DNA of 64,000 bases from Bacteriovoracaceae bacterium (GTDB taxonomy: Bacteria > Bdellovibrionota > Bacteriovoracia > Bacteriovoracales > Bacteriovoracaceae), in contig JAHDBN010000004.1 of the NCBI GenBank assembly GCA_020630335.1, positions 91,260 to 155,259 on the forward strand, read 5' to 3'. Every line of letters begins with the position of its first letter. Position 1 is the stretch's first letter. Below are positions 1-8,119 of this stretch, piece after piece. The notes beneath the pieces are model-generated. The model ran no database searches, had not been told where the DNA came from, and was given only the letters and a program-made list of their open reading frames with translations. Made by a program: the position numbers and the translations under genes.

Positions 1-275
1 GAAGAACCAGAAGAACTACTTCTTGATGGCCTTGAACTTGATCTACTAGAAGAACTAGAAGATGAACTTCTCGATGGCCTTGAAGTTGATCTGCTAGAAG
101 AACTTGAAGATCTAGAGCTTGATGAAGAACTGCTAGAACTTGAAGATCTAGAGCTTGATGAAGAACTACTAGATGAACTAGAAGATCTACGGTTTTTTCT
201 TTGAGCTAAAGTTTCAGTAGCAAAAATAAATAAAAATAAAAAAAACGTAAAACGCCGAAAAGCGAGCTGACTCAT
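1..275 (-). CDS. Ser/Arg-rich repeat secreted protein, N-terminal part (runs off the left edge)
   Basis: Reading the minus strand from an ATG at 275 gives an open frame to the window edge. AAGGAGA lies just upstream on that strand. The product starts with a signal peptide (MSQLAFRRF, then a hydrophobic FLFLFIF stretch and a likely cut after TLAQ). It then becomes almost pure serine and arginine with occasional Pro and Thr. The DNA is built of imperfect repeats of about 36 bases, and the opposite strand is also open over most of it. It resembles in style the Ser/Thr/Arg/Pro repeat protein at 60945-62084. I recognise no family. The C-terminus and total length are not visible. Confidence 0.75.
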   Translation of the reverse strand, partial: MSQLAFRRFTFFLFLFIFATETLAQRKNRRSSSSSSSSSSSSRSSSSSSSSSSSRSSSSSSRSTSRPSRSSSSSSSSRSSSRPSRSSSSGS

Positions 276-482
276 TTTCTTCTCCTTTGAAATGATATTA
301 AGTCGTTCAAAGGAAAAGTAACAATAATGAGAATTAATTAGAATAAAATAAAACTCACTGTGAGAAAAACTTAGAGTGTCACTTTGGCTACATTAAATGA
401 AATTAGAGTGAGGCTAAGGAATATCAAAAAAAAAGAAGAGTGAAAAACTTACAAAGATTTTTAAGCTGGTGTCAAAAAGAAC

Positions 483-776
483 TTAAGCAGACTTTTTTAT
501 TTTAATAATTTGAGTGATTTCTTTTTTTTCTTTTTTTATTTCTTTAGATTTAAAGTGAAAAAGAGTCTTTTTTATAATAACTCCGAAAATAATAAAAGCA
601 CTGAAAATCAAAAAAAACTGATTCATCATTAAAAACTGTTCACCAAGAAGATTATAAAATTCATCTCTATATTCAGAGGTAAGCTCTTCACCAAAAATAT
701 TAAACCTGAAAAATATAAAAGCGTTAAAGGCGTATGTTGAAAAAAGTATAAAAAATGAAATGATTAGTGTTCTCAT
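483..776 (-). CDS. Small two-helix membrane protein, unknown function
   Basis: The frame encodes 97 residues. Two hydrophobic segments (about residues 3-25 and 48-70) flank a short charged loop, and a very Lys-rich tail (KEIKKEKKEIT) follows. This suggests an inner-membrane protein with a basic cytoplasmic end. No Shine-Dalgarno is evident; instead TATACA ends 6 bases before the ATG on this strand, which suggests a leaderless mRNA. It stands alone between the Ser/Arg protein and ddl, both also on the minus strand. I do not recognise a family. The simple composition makes it slightly uncertain as a gene. Confidence 0.6.
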   Translation of the reverse strand: MRTLIISFFILFSTYAFNAFIFFRFNIFGEELTSEYRDEFYNLLGEQFLMMNQFFLIFSAFIIFGVIIKKTLFHFKSKEIKKEKKEITQIIKIKKSA

Positions 777-855
777 AAGTAGTGTATATTAATCGGTTAT
801 TCAGTTAAGAACTTTATAGGAGATATGAATTTAATTACTACTCTATAATCGAGAT

Positions 856-1797
856 TTAACTCTTTGAAATTATACCATCAAGAAATTCAGAAAACTTAAA
901 CCCAGAAGATTCTAACATCTTAGGGAATAAAGAAATCTCAGTCATACCAGGGAAAGTGTTAACTTCGTTAAAGTATAGTTGATCTTTTTCTAAGAAGAAG
1001 TCAATTCGAGATAAATCTTTTAGTCCAAGAGTTTTAAATATGGCATAAGAAAGAGATTTTACATGTTCTCTCATTTTGGGACTTAAATTAGGATTGAGAG
1101 TTGTGCTAGCAGAGGATTGAGAGCTATATTTTTCTTCAAAAGAATAAAAATTTTCACCTTTTAAAATTTCACCAGGGTTTGAGATGTGTAGTTCTCCATT
1201 CATTTCAAATGCAGCAACTTCTATCTCTCTACCTTTTACATACTTCTCTATCAGTACTTTTTCAGAAAAGTTAAAAGCTTTTTTCGTAAATGGAATTACC
1301 TCTGAGAGATCTTTAGGTTCGAAACAACCAACTGAAGAACCTTCACTATTTGCCTTTATAAATACTTTTTCATGTTTGCTGAGAAATAAAGAAATTGCAG
1401 ATTCGTCAAGTTCATTCAAAGTAAGATAGGGAACCACTGGAAAATTATTTTTTTCTAAGATATCTTTTGTTTTTGATTTATCAAAGGCAATAGAGCTAGC
1501 TGTTGGATTACAGCCCAAGTACGAGATTGCGTGGGATTCAAAAATTTTTTGAATCTCTCCATCTTCTCCTGGATGTCCATGAATACAAGGTATGATAAAA
1601 TCAATATCCCCAATTTCTGCGATTTTTTTATCATTGAGAAGAACTTTTTTGTTCTTATAAAGCCAAGACCCATCTTTTTTTACTTCAATGACGAATACAT
1701 TATGTTTTTTTATTTGTGAAACTAAGTATTCTTTCGACTTAGCAGAGATATCATGTTCATGGCCTCCACCACCAAAGAGAATAAGAACATTTTTCAT
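856..1797 (-). CDS. ddl: D-alanine--D-alanine ligase
   Basis: This 313-residue ATP-grasp enzyme joins two D-Ala in the cytoplasm to make the D-Ala-D-Ala end of the peptidoglycan precursor. Visible marks are the N-terminal GGGGHEHDIS loop, HGHPGEDG near residue 75, the ATP-grasp stretch KANSEGSSVG near 150, the metal-binding RIDFF, and NEVNTFPGMTEIS near 278-290, which is the Ddl signature. Length is normal. Its ATG shares one base with the thrS stop (TAATG), so the two are very likely translationally coupled in one minus-strand operon. The linkage with thrS rather than with mur/fts genes is unusual but gives no reason to doubt the call. Confidence 0.95.
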   Translation of the reverse strand: MKNVLILFGGGGHEHDISAKSKEYLVSQIKKHNVFVIEVKKDGSWLYKNKKVLLNDKKIAEIGDIDFIIPCIHGHPGEDGEIQKIFESHAISYLGCNPTASSIAFDKSKTKDILEKNNFPVVPYLTLNELDESAISLFLSKHEKVFIKANSEGSSVGCFEPKDLSEVIPFTKKAFNFSEKVLIEKYVKGREIEVAAFEMNGELHISNPGEILKGENFYSFEEKYSSQSSASTTLNPNLSPKMREHVKSLSYAIFKTLGLKDLSRIDFFLEKDQLYFNEVNTFPGMTEISLFPKMLESSGFKFSEFLDGIISKS

Positions 1798-3557
1798 TAA
1801 AATCGATCTCTTAATTCTTCAGGAGTGAATTCATCATTGTGTTTTATAATAATTTCTTTAAAGTTTTCTAGAGAAAATTTATTAGTCTCTTGCTCACCAT
1901 ATTTTCTAACACTAACCTCATCAGAGTTCATTTCTTGATCTCCGATTACGATCATAAAAGGAATCTTAGCTTTTTGAGTTTCTCTTGTCTTTTTAGAAAG
2001 AGACTCATTTCTCTTATCCACACTAACTCTTGCTCCAACTTTTTTAAGTTCCAAGCAAAGCTTATCACAGAAATCTCCGTGGATTTCATTGTTAACAGGT
2101 ACAATTTTGATTTGTTCAGGGGCAAGCCAAATAGGAAAAACTCCAGCACAATGTTCAGTGTAAACACCGATAAATCTTTCAAGAGATCCAAGTAATGCTC
2201 TGTGAATAACAACAGGTCTTTTATCTACTCCATCTGAATCGGTATATTTTAGATCAAATCTCTCTGGGAGCATAAAGTCTAGTTGTATCGTTCCAAGTTG
2301 ATGATACCTCTTTAGAGCATCAGCTATTTCAATATCAATCTTAGGTCCATAGAATGCACCATCGCCTTCTTTAATAGAGAACTCATGCCCTGATGCTTCA
2401 AGAGCTGAGCGCAATGCAGTTTCAGCATTATCCCAAATATCATCATCTCCAATTTTCTTTTCTGGCCTTGTAGAAAGATTTACCTTTATGTGTTCAAAAC
2501 CAAAATGTTTATAACAAATAAAAAACATCTCCATGAGCTTTAAAATTTCATCTTGAATCTTTTCAGGCTGAATAAATACATGAGCATCATCTTGGCAAAA
2601 TGTACGAACTCTTGTGAGTCCACTGACTGCACCCGATCTTTCATATCGATGTAATCTACCAAAGTCTGCGTAACGCATAGGTAGATCTCTATAACTATAT
2701 TTATAATGCTTGAACATGAGCATGTGACAAGGACAGTTCATAGGTTTTAAAGCGAATTCTCTTTCATCTATTGGTGTGAAATACATATTCTCTTTGTAAT
2801 TTTCATAATGACCACTTGTATGCCAAAGCTCTACATCTAAAACTTGAGGCGTAATAACTTCATCATAATCAAATTTTTGATAAATATTTCTCATGAAATC
2901 AACAAGTCGGTTATAGATAAATGCACCTTTTGGCATAAAGAAAGGGCTTGCTGGAGCTTCAGGCTCGAAGTGAAAAAGTGTTAAATCTTTTCCTAGTTTT
3001 CTATGATCTCTTTTTTTAGCTTCTTCAAGAAAGTGCAAGTGTTCTTTTAATTCTTCTTTAGTATTAAAACATGCTGCATAAACTCTTTGAAGCATTGGTC
3101 GATTCTCATCACCTCGCCAGTAAGCTCCTGCTGTGTGCAGGATTTTGAAACTAAATGGTATATGACCAGTGTTTTCAACATGAGGGCCACGACACAAGTC
3201 AAAGAAGTCTTCTCCTTGCGTATAGTAAGTAATAGTCTCGTTTTCAGGGAGATCCCTAATAAGTTCCAACTTTAAAATTTGTCCTTCTTTTGTAAAAAGT
3301 TCTATGGCATCTTCACGAGAAATTTCATGACGAGTAATAGGAAGTTTCTTTTTGATAATCTTTTGCATAGATTTCTGAATAGACTTTAGATCGGCATCCG
3401 TAATTCTGCTCTCCATTTCTATATCGTAATAAAATCCACTTTCAATAACTGGGCCAATACCAAGTTTCACTTTTTCATCAGGGAACAATTCGGTAATAGC
3501 TTGTGCCATGACGTGTGCAGCTGAATGACGTATAGTGTCTAAAGAATAATCTTGCAT
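1797..3557 (-). CDS. thrS: Threonyl-tRNA synthetase lacking the TGS domain
   Basis: This class II synthetase charges tRNA-Thr. It begins directly at the editing domain (HSAAHVMAQA, residues about 11-20; DLCRGPHVENTG near 120). It continues into the catalytic core with MNCPCHMLMF, the motif 2 region RYERSGAVSGLTRVR, and HRALLGSLERFIG, then the anticodon-binding domain (WLAPEQIKIVPV). The 586 residues fall about 55-60 short of the usual length, and the missing part is the N-terminal TGS domain. An AGGAG precedes the ATG, and an in-frame TGA lies just upstream of it, so no longer start is possible. ddl follows with a one-base overlap. Confidence 0.96.
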   Translation of the reverse strand: MQDYSLDTIRHSAAHVMAQAITELFPDEKVKLGIGPVIESGFYYDIEMESRITDADLKSIQKSMQKIIKKKLPITRHEISREDAIELFTKEGQILKLELIRDLPENETITYYTQGEDFFDLCRGPHVENTGHIPFSFKILHTAGAYWRGDENRPMLQRVYAACFNTKEELKEHLHFLEEAKKRDHRKLGKDLTLFHFEPEAPASPFFMPKGAFIYNRLVDFMRNIYQKFDYDEVITPQVLDVELWHTSGHYENYKENMYFTPIDEREFALKPMNCPCHMLMFKHYKYSYRDLPMRYADFGRLHRYERSGAVSGLTRVRTFCQDDAHVFIQPEKIQDEILKLMEMFFICYKHFGFEHIKVNLSTRPEKKIGDDDIWDNAETALRSALEASGHEFSIKEGDGAFYGPKIDIEIADALKRYHQLGTIQLDFMLPERFDLKYTDSDGVDKRPVVIHRALLGSLERFIGVYTEHCAGVFPIWLAPEQIKIVPVNNEIHGDFCDKLCLELKKVGARVSVDKRNESLSKKTRETQKAKIPFMIVIGDQEMNSDEVSVRKYGEQETNKFSLENFKEIIIKHNDEFTPEELRDRF

Positions 3558-3729
3558 CTTATCTCCTCAAATAAGCTCAATTCTATTTAAATCCTACCTA
3601 GAATATAGTATTTTGCCTGTTTAGGCTTAAATGTAAGTTTTTTCTCCACGAAAATGTAAGAAATTTCTACAAACCTCATGATAACAATTACTTAGCCTTA
3701 TTTTTTTTATTTACACAAATCTAACTCAG

Positions 3730-3761
3730 TTGTAAGGTTAGGAAAATTTCAAAGCTATACT
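3730..3761 (+). promoter_or_regulatory. Candidate promoter for the TPR/winged-helix regulator
   Basis: A TATACT hexamer at 3756-3761 lies about 40 bases before the ATG at 3801. A TTGTAA at 3730-3735 could be a -35 element, but its 20-base spacer is long. The position argues against the in-frame TTG at 3765 as the start, since transcription would begin at about 3768. Confidence 0.4.
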
Positions 3762-3800
3762 GCTTTGGAAAAGTTTTTAGATTCAGTAGGAGAAATTTTC

Positions 3801-5084
3801 ATGACTAATATGGAAGCATTTCAAGAAATCCAAAACAAATTAAACTCTGTTAGGAGTCAAAACTTTACTGTTAGTGGAATGGAAACGACTGTTGCTCAAA
3901 ATACCAATCAAGAGCCTCAAAGTCTCACTAATAGAGAAATAGGGCAAAACTACTATAAATTAGCCAAGATTCATTATGATAAAGCTGATTTAGAAAAAGC
4001 AGAAACTTTCTTTCTTAAAGCACTAGATGCTTGTGTTTTACCAGATGATGCTTTCGCAATGATGAAGATTTGTGGTTTTTTAATTCGAGTTTATTCTGAA
4101 TTTTTAAGACAAGACGAAGTTCAAAATTACGTAGAGCTCTCTCAAATGTTATTAAATGCAGCTTTTTCTAATCCTGAGTGGAACGGAAAGCCTGATTATT
4201 TCTTCTATATGGGAGCTACAAAAACTTATACAGGGGAATTTCAAGAAGCAATTAATAATTTCAGTATTGCCTATAAGAAAGCACAAGAAGCTAATGAGCC
4301 AGAGGTTGTAGCGAAGTCATTACTTTTTATGGCCCACAATAATTACTTAATGGAAAACTATGTTGAAACAGAACAAATGCTTATTCAACTAGAACAGCTT
4401 TTAACTATTCTTAATAAGGGATACCTTAAAGGTAGCATGAATCTTCTTTATGGAAATATTTGCAATCATAAAGGAGAGTATAAAAAAGCTCTTGAGTACT
4501 TTAAGAAATCTTCAGAAGAACTTAATAAAAAAGTGTGTTGGAACTTATTTGGTTATACTTGTCTTGGAATGGGAAAGAGTTATAAGAAAATGGGGAATTA
4601 TAAAAAAGCTCTTCTTTATTTTGAAATGGCCCAAAATCATACCAATAGAAATTTTAAAAAATTAAGACAAAAAATTGATAAAGAGATTGGTGAAGTAAAT
4701 GATTCAAATATCGATTTCGTTATTGATAAAACAGAAAGAATTATAAAAGAGAAAAACTTAGGAGTTATTGATTTTAAACATCGATTTGTACTTCTTGAAA
4801 TTTTATATTTGCTAGCTTCTAATCCTGGACGATTTTTTGATAAAGAAGATCTTTCTAGAGAGATTTGGCGAGAAGAGTACAATCCACTTATTCACGATAA
4901 ACTTATTTATACAAGTATTTCTCGATTGAGAAAGCTTATTGAACCAAGTGGTGAAAAAAATAAGTACATTGTTAGAGGAAAAGATGGATATACTTTTAGC
5001 CCTCACGTAAAAGTACGATTTTGTCATAATTCACCTCAATCTAGAAATGCTATGGGGAATATAGATATTGGATCACCTCTATAA
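3801..5084 (+). CDS. TPR protein with C-terminal OmpR-type winged-helix domain
   Basis: A TTG 36 bases upstream is in frame, but the ATG at 3801 has TAGGAGA at a good distance and fits the promoter, so I choose it (427 residues). The middle carries several TPR-like helical repeats (NYYKLAKIHYDKADLEKAETFF; YGNICNHKGEYKKALEYF; GMGKSYKKMGNYKKALLYF). The last 100 or so residues form a winged helix (LLYLLASNPGRFFDKEDLSREIW, SISRLRKLIEP, IVRGKDGYTF) like the DNA-binding domain of response regulators. No receiver domain is present. It is therefore probably a cytoplasmic transcription regulator that senses a protein partner or signal through its TPRs; targets are unknown. The next gene overlaps its end by 17 bases. 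Confidence 0.85.
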   Translation: MTNMEAFQEIQNKLNSVRSQNFTVSGMETTVAQNTNQEPQSLTNREIGQNYYKLAKIHYDKADLEKAETFFLKALDACVLPDDAFAMMKICGFLIRVYSEFLRQDEVQNYVELSQMLLNAAFSNPEWNGKPDYFFYMGATKTYTGEFQEAINNFSIAYKKAQEANEPEVVAKSLLFMAHNNYLMENYVETEQMLIQLEQLLTILNKGYLKGSMNLLYGNICNHKGEYKKALEYFKKSSEELNKKVCWNLFGYTCLGMGKSYKKMGNYKKALLYFEMAQNHTNRNFKKLRQKIDKEIGEVNDSNIDFVIDKTERIIKEKNLGVIDFKHRFVLLEILYLLASNPGRFFDKEDLSREIWREEYNPLIHDKLIYTSISRLRKLIEPSGEKNKYIVRGKDGYTFSPHVKVRFCHNSPQSRNAMGNIDIGSPL

Positions 5085-5592
5085 AAAACTAATATTTTTT
5101 ATTTTCATATCTTTTAATACTTTGTCTATTGATCAGAAGTTCACGGACAAAGTGCACTTTAGAATAGATCAGAGTTATTATTCTGGCTTGAAAATTAACT
5201 CCATGCTAAAAGAAGCTGAATATTTCAACTGTCTTTTCCCTGACACTATCATTTCAAAAACATTAAATTTAAAGCAATGGAGCAATAAAAAATTTGATGG
5301 AAGTTATTCGAGAAACTCTAAGATTTTTGATTGGCTTAATCTTTTGACCTTTGGAGCAAATCTAAAAGAAAAAACAGGTGTGAAAGTTTATGCTCTTGTA
5401 AATGAGAGGATAAAGTCTAAAGACTGCAAGTTAAATATACAGGATGATGCTAAAAAAATAGCTTTAAATTATATGAAAATAGAATACTTCTTGGCAGCTA
5501 GATTTGTTAACGCTGATAATAAAGATCAAGAGTCAATTCAAGAATTTTATACTTCTTTAAAAACACAATATGATTTTGAAGAATTTCTTTAA
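5068..5592 (+). CDS. Secreted protein of unknown function
   Basis: This 174-residue frame starts at a TTG inside the end of the regulator gene. An N-terminal signal peptide is visible (MDHLYKK followed by LIFFIFISFNTLS), and the rest is soluble with two cysteines in the mature part that could pair. No in-frame ATG lies nearby, so the TTG is the best available start, although its ribosome-binding site is weak. It overlaps or abuts both neighbours, which suggests co-transcription with the TPR regulator and rimI. I recognise no family. Confidence 0.65.
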   Translation: MDHLYKKLIFFIFISFNTLSIDQKFTDKVHFRIDQSYYSGLKINSMLKEAEYFNCLFPDTIISKTLNLKQWSNKKFDGSYSRNSKIFDWLNLLTFGANLKEKTGVKVYALVNERIKSKDCKLNIQDDAKKIALNYMKIEYFLAARFVNADNKDQESIQEFYTSLKTQYDFEEFL

Positions 5593-5593
5593 A

Positions 5594-6004
5594 ATGATTT
5601 CTTTATCAGAAGTTGATAACTTTCATCATCTTATTACTCTTGATCAAAATGAGATTGCTTATCCTTGGAATGATAAGCAATGGGAGTTAATAAAAAATCA
5701 TCCTAATTATTATTGTATTTTTTCAAATGAAGGGAGTGGTTTTGCTCTTATTCATGAGACTGATGTTTATCATTTGTTGAAAATTGTTACTCCTGAAAAA
5801 GAAAGAAGATCTGGGCATGCTAAGAAAATTATTAAGGCCTTAATAGATAACGCGAAGCGTAAAAACGTCTATCTTGAGGTTGCTACTCATAACCTCGCAG
5901 CTATTAAGCTTTATGAGTCTAACGGATTTCTAATAGTTGATAGGGTTTCGAATTATTACTCAGATAATAGCGATTGTTTGAAAATGCTTTATTCAGCTAA
6001 ATAA
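5594..6004 (+). CDS. rimI: GNAT acetyltransferase, RimI-like
   Basis: This 136-residue GNAT enzyme resembles RimI, which acetylates the N-terminal alanine of ribosomal protein S18. Visible features are the PWNDKQW segment near residue 27 (PWs in RimI), the acetyl-CoA loop RRSGHAKKI, LEVATHNLAAIKLYESNGF, and a closing YY motif (RVSNYYSD). An in-frame ATG at 5570 would add eight residues. I prefer 5594 because RimI proteins begin with a similar short MISxxxxD run. The RimI assignment is by motif pattern; a different protein substrate is possible. It lies just before the translation operon and is followed by a terminator. Confidence 0.8.
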   Translation: MISLSEVDNFHHLITLDQNEIAYPWNDKQWELIKNHPNYYCIFSNEGSGFALIHETDVYHLLKIVTPEKERRSGHAKKIIKALIDNAKRKNVYLEVATHNLAAIKLYESNGFLIVDRVSNYYSDNSDCLKMLYSAK

Positions 6005-6065
6005 TTGATTTTTAGCCATATTCTTGATAGAAATTAGACTCTCTTGTTAGAGTTTTTGTTGTTTT

Positions 6066-6092
6066 AAAGGGTGGTTTTGTCCACCCTTTTTT
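6066..6092 (+). terminator. Rho-independent terminator between rimI and rimP
   Basis: A perfect 9-bp stem (AAAGGGTGG, 6066-6074; CCACCCTTT, 6081-6089) with a 6-base loop is followed by a T run. It ends rimI transcription or attenuates read-through into rimP-nusA. The start of the rimP frame used here (6122) lies after it. Confidence 0.85.
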
Positions 6093-6121
6093 ATTGCCTA
6101 AAACTTAAGAGACAGGTTTTT

Positions 6122-6649
6122 ATGAGTAGAACAGGTTTAGAAGAAAAATTTTATAATGCATGCAAAGAGATCGTTTTAAACGAGGGCTTCATACTTTATG
6201 ATTTTGATTATCTTGCGTCTCAAAAAATCGTTCGTATTTTTATCATGAATGAAGAAACCAACTCTGCTGATTTAGAAGATTGTGTAAAAGTTGATAGAGC
6301 GCTAACACCTGTTTTTGAAGAAAATACTTGGATACCTGATGATATAGTTTTAGAGGTTTCTTCTCCAGGTGTTTATCGAAAACTTAAAACAAAAGAGCAC
6401 TTTAACTGGAGTCTAGGAAAGAGAATTCATGTGAAGTTTAGAGGCACACCTTTGGAGTTTGAAGGTGATAAGAAAGTTCAAAAATTTTTAAATGGGAAGG
6501 TTTTGACAGGAGTTTTAGAGTCAATTTCTGATGATGAAAATTTTAAATTAAAAATAGAAACAGAGTTTAAAGGAGATCATTTTCCTGTTGTTATAGAAAA
6601 TGAGCAAATAATTAGAGCACAATTAGAACCAGAATTAGCAAAGATATAA
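6122..6649 (+). CDS. rimP: Ribosome maturation factor RimP
   Basis: This 175-residue protein assists 30S subunit maturation. The typical N-terminal domain is visible (GFILYDFDYL, RIFIM, DLEDCVKVDRALTPVFEE), then LEVSSPGVYRKLKT, the hallmark of the family, and a C-terminal SH3-like part. A GTG at 6071 would extend the frame, but it lies within the terminator stem-loop. The ATG at 6122 gives the normal length and has AGG upstream. It is the first gene of rimP-nusA-infB-rbfA-truB, a conserved bacterial order. Confidence 0.93.
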   Translation: MSRTGLEEKFYNACKEIVLNEGFILYDFDYLASQKIVRIFIMNEETNSADLEDCVKVDRALTPVFEENTWIPDDIVLEVSSPGVYRKLKTKEHFNWSLGKRIHVKFRGTPLEFEGDKKVQKFLNGKVLTGVLESISDDENFKLKIETEFKGDHFPVVIENEQIIRAQLEPELAKI

Positions 6650-6667
6650 ATAATAAGGAGTAAGAAA

Positions 6668-8092
6668 GTGAATTTTTCTGAATTAGGTAAAGTTATTGAT
6701 TTGATAGGAAAAGACCGAGGGGTAAAAAAAGAAATAGTCATCGGTGCAATCGAGCAAGCATTTGTTGTTACAGCAAGAAAGAAATATGGAATTCAAGGTG
6801 ATTTTGAAGCTAAATACAATGAAGACGATAGTGATATTGAAATCTTTCAATATAAAGTTGTTGTAAATGAAGTTAAAGATCCTATTACAGAGATTGATAC
6901 AGATGAAGCTTTAAAGCTAGATGAAGAAGCAGAAATCGGAGATCATCTTGGTATAAAGATGGAGGATGTAACATTCTCAAGAGTAGATATTCAAACAGCT
7001 AAGCAAATTATTTTTCAAAAAGTAAGAGATGCCGAAAGAGATATTCTTTTCTCTGAATTTAAGCACAGAGAAGGAGATTTAATAACAGGAATTGCGAGAA
7101 GATTTGAGCGTGGAAATGTTATGGTTGATCTTGGTAAAGCTGAAGCAATTCTTCCTAGAAGAGAGATCATTTATGGGGAAAGTTTTAAGCCTGGAGATAG
7201 AATTCAAGCTTATCTTTCTGAAGTTGTGATGACGAATAGAGGCCCAGAAATAAGATTAACTAGAACAAGTCCTCTTTTCTTAATGAAGTTATTTGAAACA
7301 GAGGTTCCTGAAATAGCAGATGGAACTATTGAAATCATGGCAGCTGCTAGAGATCCTGGTCATAGAGCAAAAGTTGCAGTTTTTACAAGTGATAGAGAGA
7401 TTGATCCAGTAGGAGCTTGTGTTGGTTTAAAAGGATCTAGAGTTCAGACTATTGTAAATGAACTTCAAGGTGAGAAAATTGATATTGTTCGTTGGTCAGA
7501 AGATTTAGCTACATTTACAAGATCTGCTCTTGCCCCGGCTGATATAACTTCTATTAGCTTAAATAAAGATGAAAATATAATTGATGTTATTGTTGAAGAT
7601 GATCAATTATCTTTAGCAATTGGAAGAAGAGGACAAAACGTTAGACTTGCAGCGATGTTAACAGGCTGGAAAGTAAATATTGTCTCTAAGAATAAGTTAC
7701 AAGAAAAAATTAAAGTTTCTGTTGAACAATTAGCAACGCTTGAAGGTATCAATGATGCTGTGGCTCAAATGCTTGTTCAAAGTGGTGTTATGACGGCTAT
7801 TGATCTTAGTGCTAGTGATGCAGATGATGTTGCTAGGATTTTAGGAACTGATGCTGGAAGAGCACAGGAGTATATAGATCTTGCTGCTAAGGCCATTGCT
7901 GATGGGCATGTAGATGTAGTTGAGGAAGATGAAGCAGAAACAGAAATTGTTTCAGCTTCAGCTGTACCGGGAAGACACAGTTTTATTCGAGGTGAAGGTG
8001 ATACTACTAGCGAAGATGGTGAGAATAGCGAGAAATTCTCTGAAGCAGAGCGAAGATTAAGAGAAGAGTTAGCAGCTTTTAAATTAAAGTAA
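6668..8092 (+). CDS. nusA: Transcription termination/antitermination factor NusA
   Basis: NusA binds RNA polymerase and controls pausing, termination and antitermination. The 474 residues show the N-terminal polymerase-binding domain, an S1 domain (GDLITGIARRFERGNVMVDL near 137), two KH domains (RDPGHRAKVAV; VGACVGLKGSRVQTI; LAIGRRGQNVRLAAML) and a single helix-hairpin-helix-like acidic repeat near residue 360. The C-terminus is low complexity and charged. The start is GTG, with AAGGAG (6655-6660) seven bases upstream. It lies between rimP and infB. Confidence 0.96.
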   Translation: MNFSELGKVIDLIGKDRGVKKEIVIGAIEQAFVVTARKKYGIQGDFEAKYNEDDSDIEIFQYKVVVNEVKDPITEIDTDEALKLDEEAEIGDHLGIKMEDVTFSRVDIQTAKQIIFQKVRDAERDILFSEFKHREGDLITGIARRFERGNVMVDLGKAEAILPRREIIYGESFKPGDRIQAYLSEVVMTNRGPEIRLTRTSPLFLMKLFETEVPEIADGTIEIMAAARDPGHRAKVAVFTSDREIDPVGACVGLKGSRVQTIVNELQGEKIDIVRWSEDLATFTRSALAPADITSISLNKDENIIDVIVEDDQLSLAIGRRGQNVRLAAMLTGWKVNIVSKNKLQEKIKVSVEQLATLEGINDAVAQMLVQSGVMTAIDLSASDADDVARILGTDAGRAQEYIDLAAKAIADGHVDVVEEDEAETEIVSASAVPGRHSFIRGEGDTTSEDGENSEKFSEAERRLREELAAFKLK

Positions 8093-8119
8093 AAAAACAA
8101 AACCAATTAAGGTGAAAGA

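Noticed and set aside
3765-3800. TTG start for the TPR regulator
   Set aside because: It would be at the transcription start of the likely promoter, and the ATG at 3801 has a much better ribosome-binding site.
6071-6121. Extended N-terminus of RimP from a GTG at 6071
   Set aside because: The GTG lies in the terminator stem and the added residues do not resemble RimP.
7777-8106. 109-codon minus-strand frame across the end of nusA
   Set aside because: Antisense to a strongly conserved gene; no ribosome-binding site.
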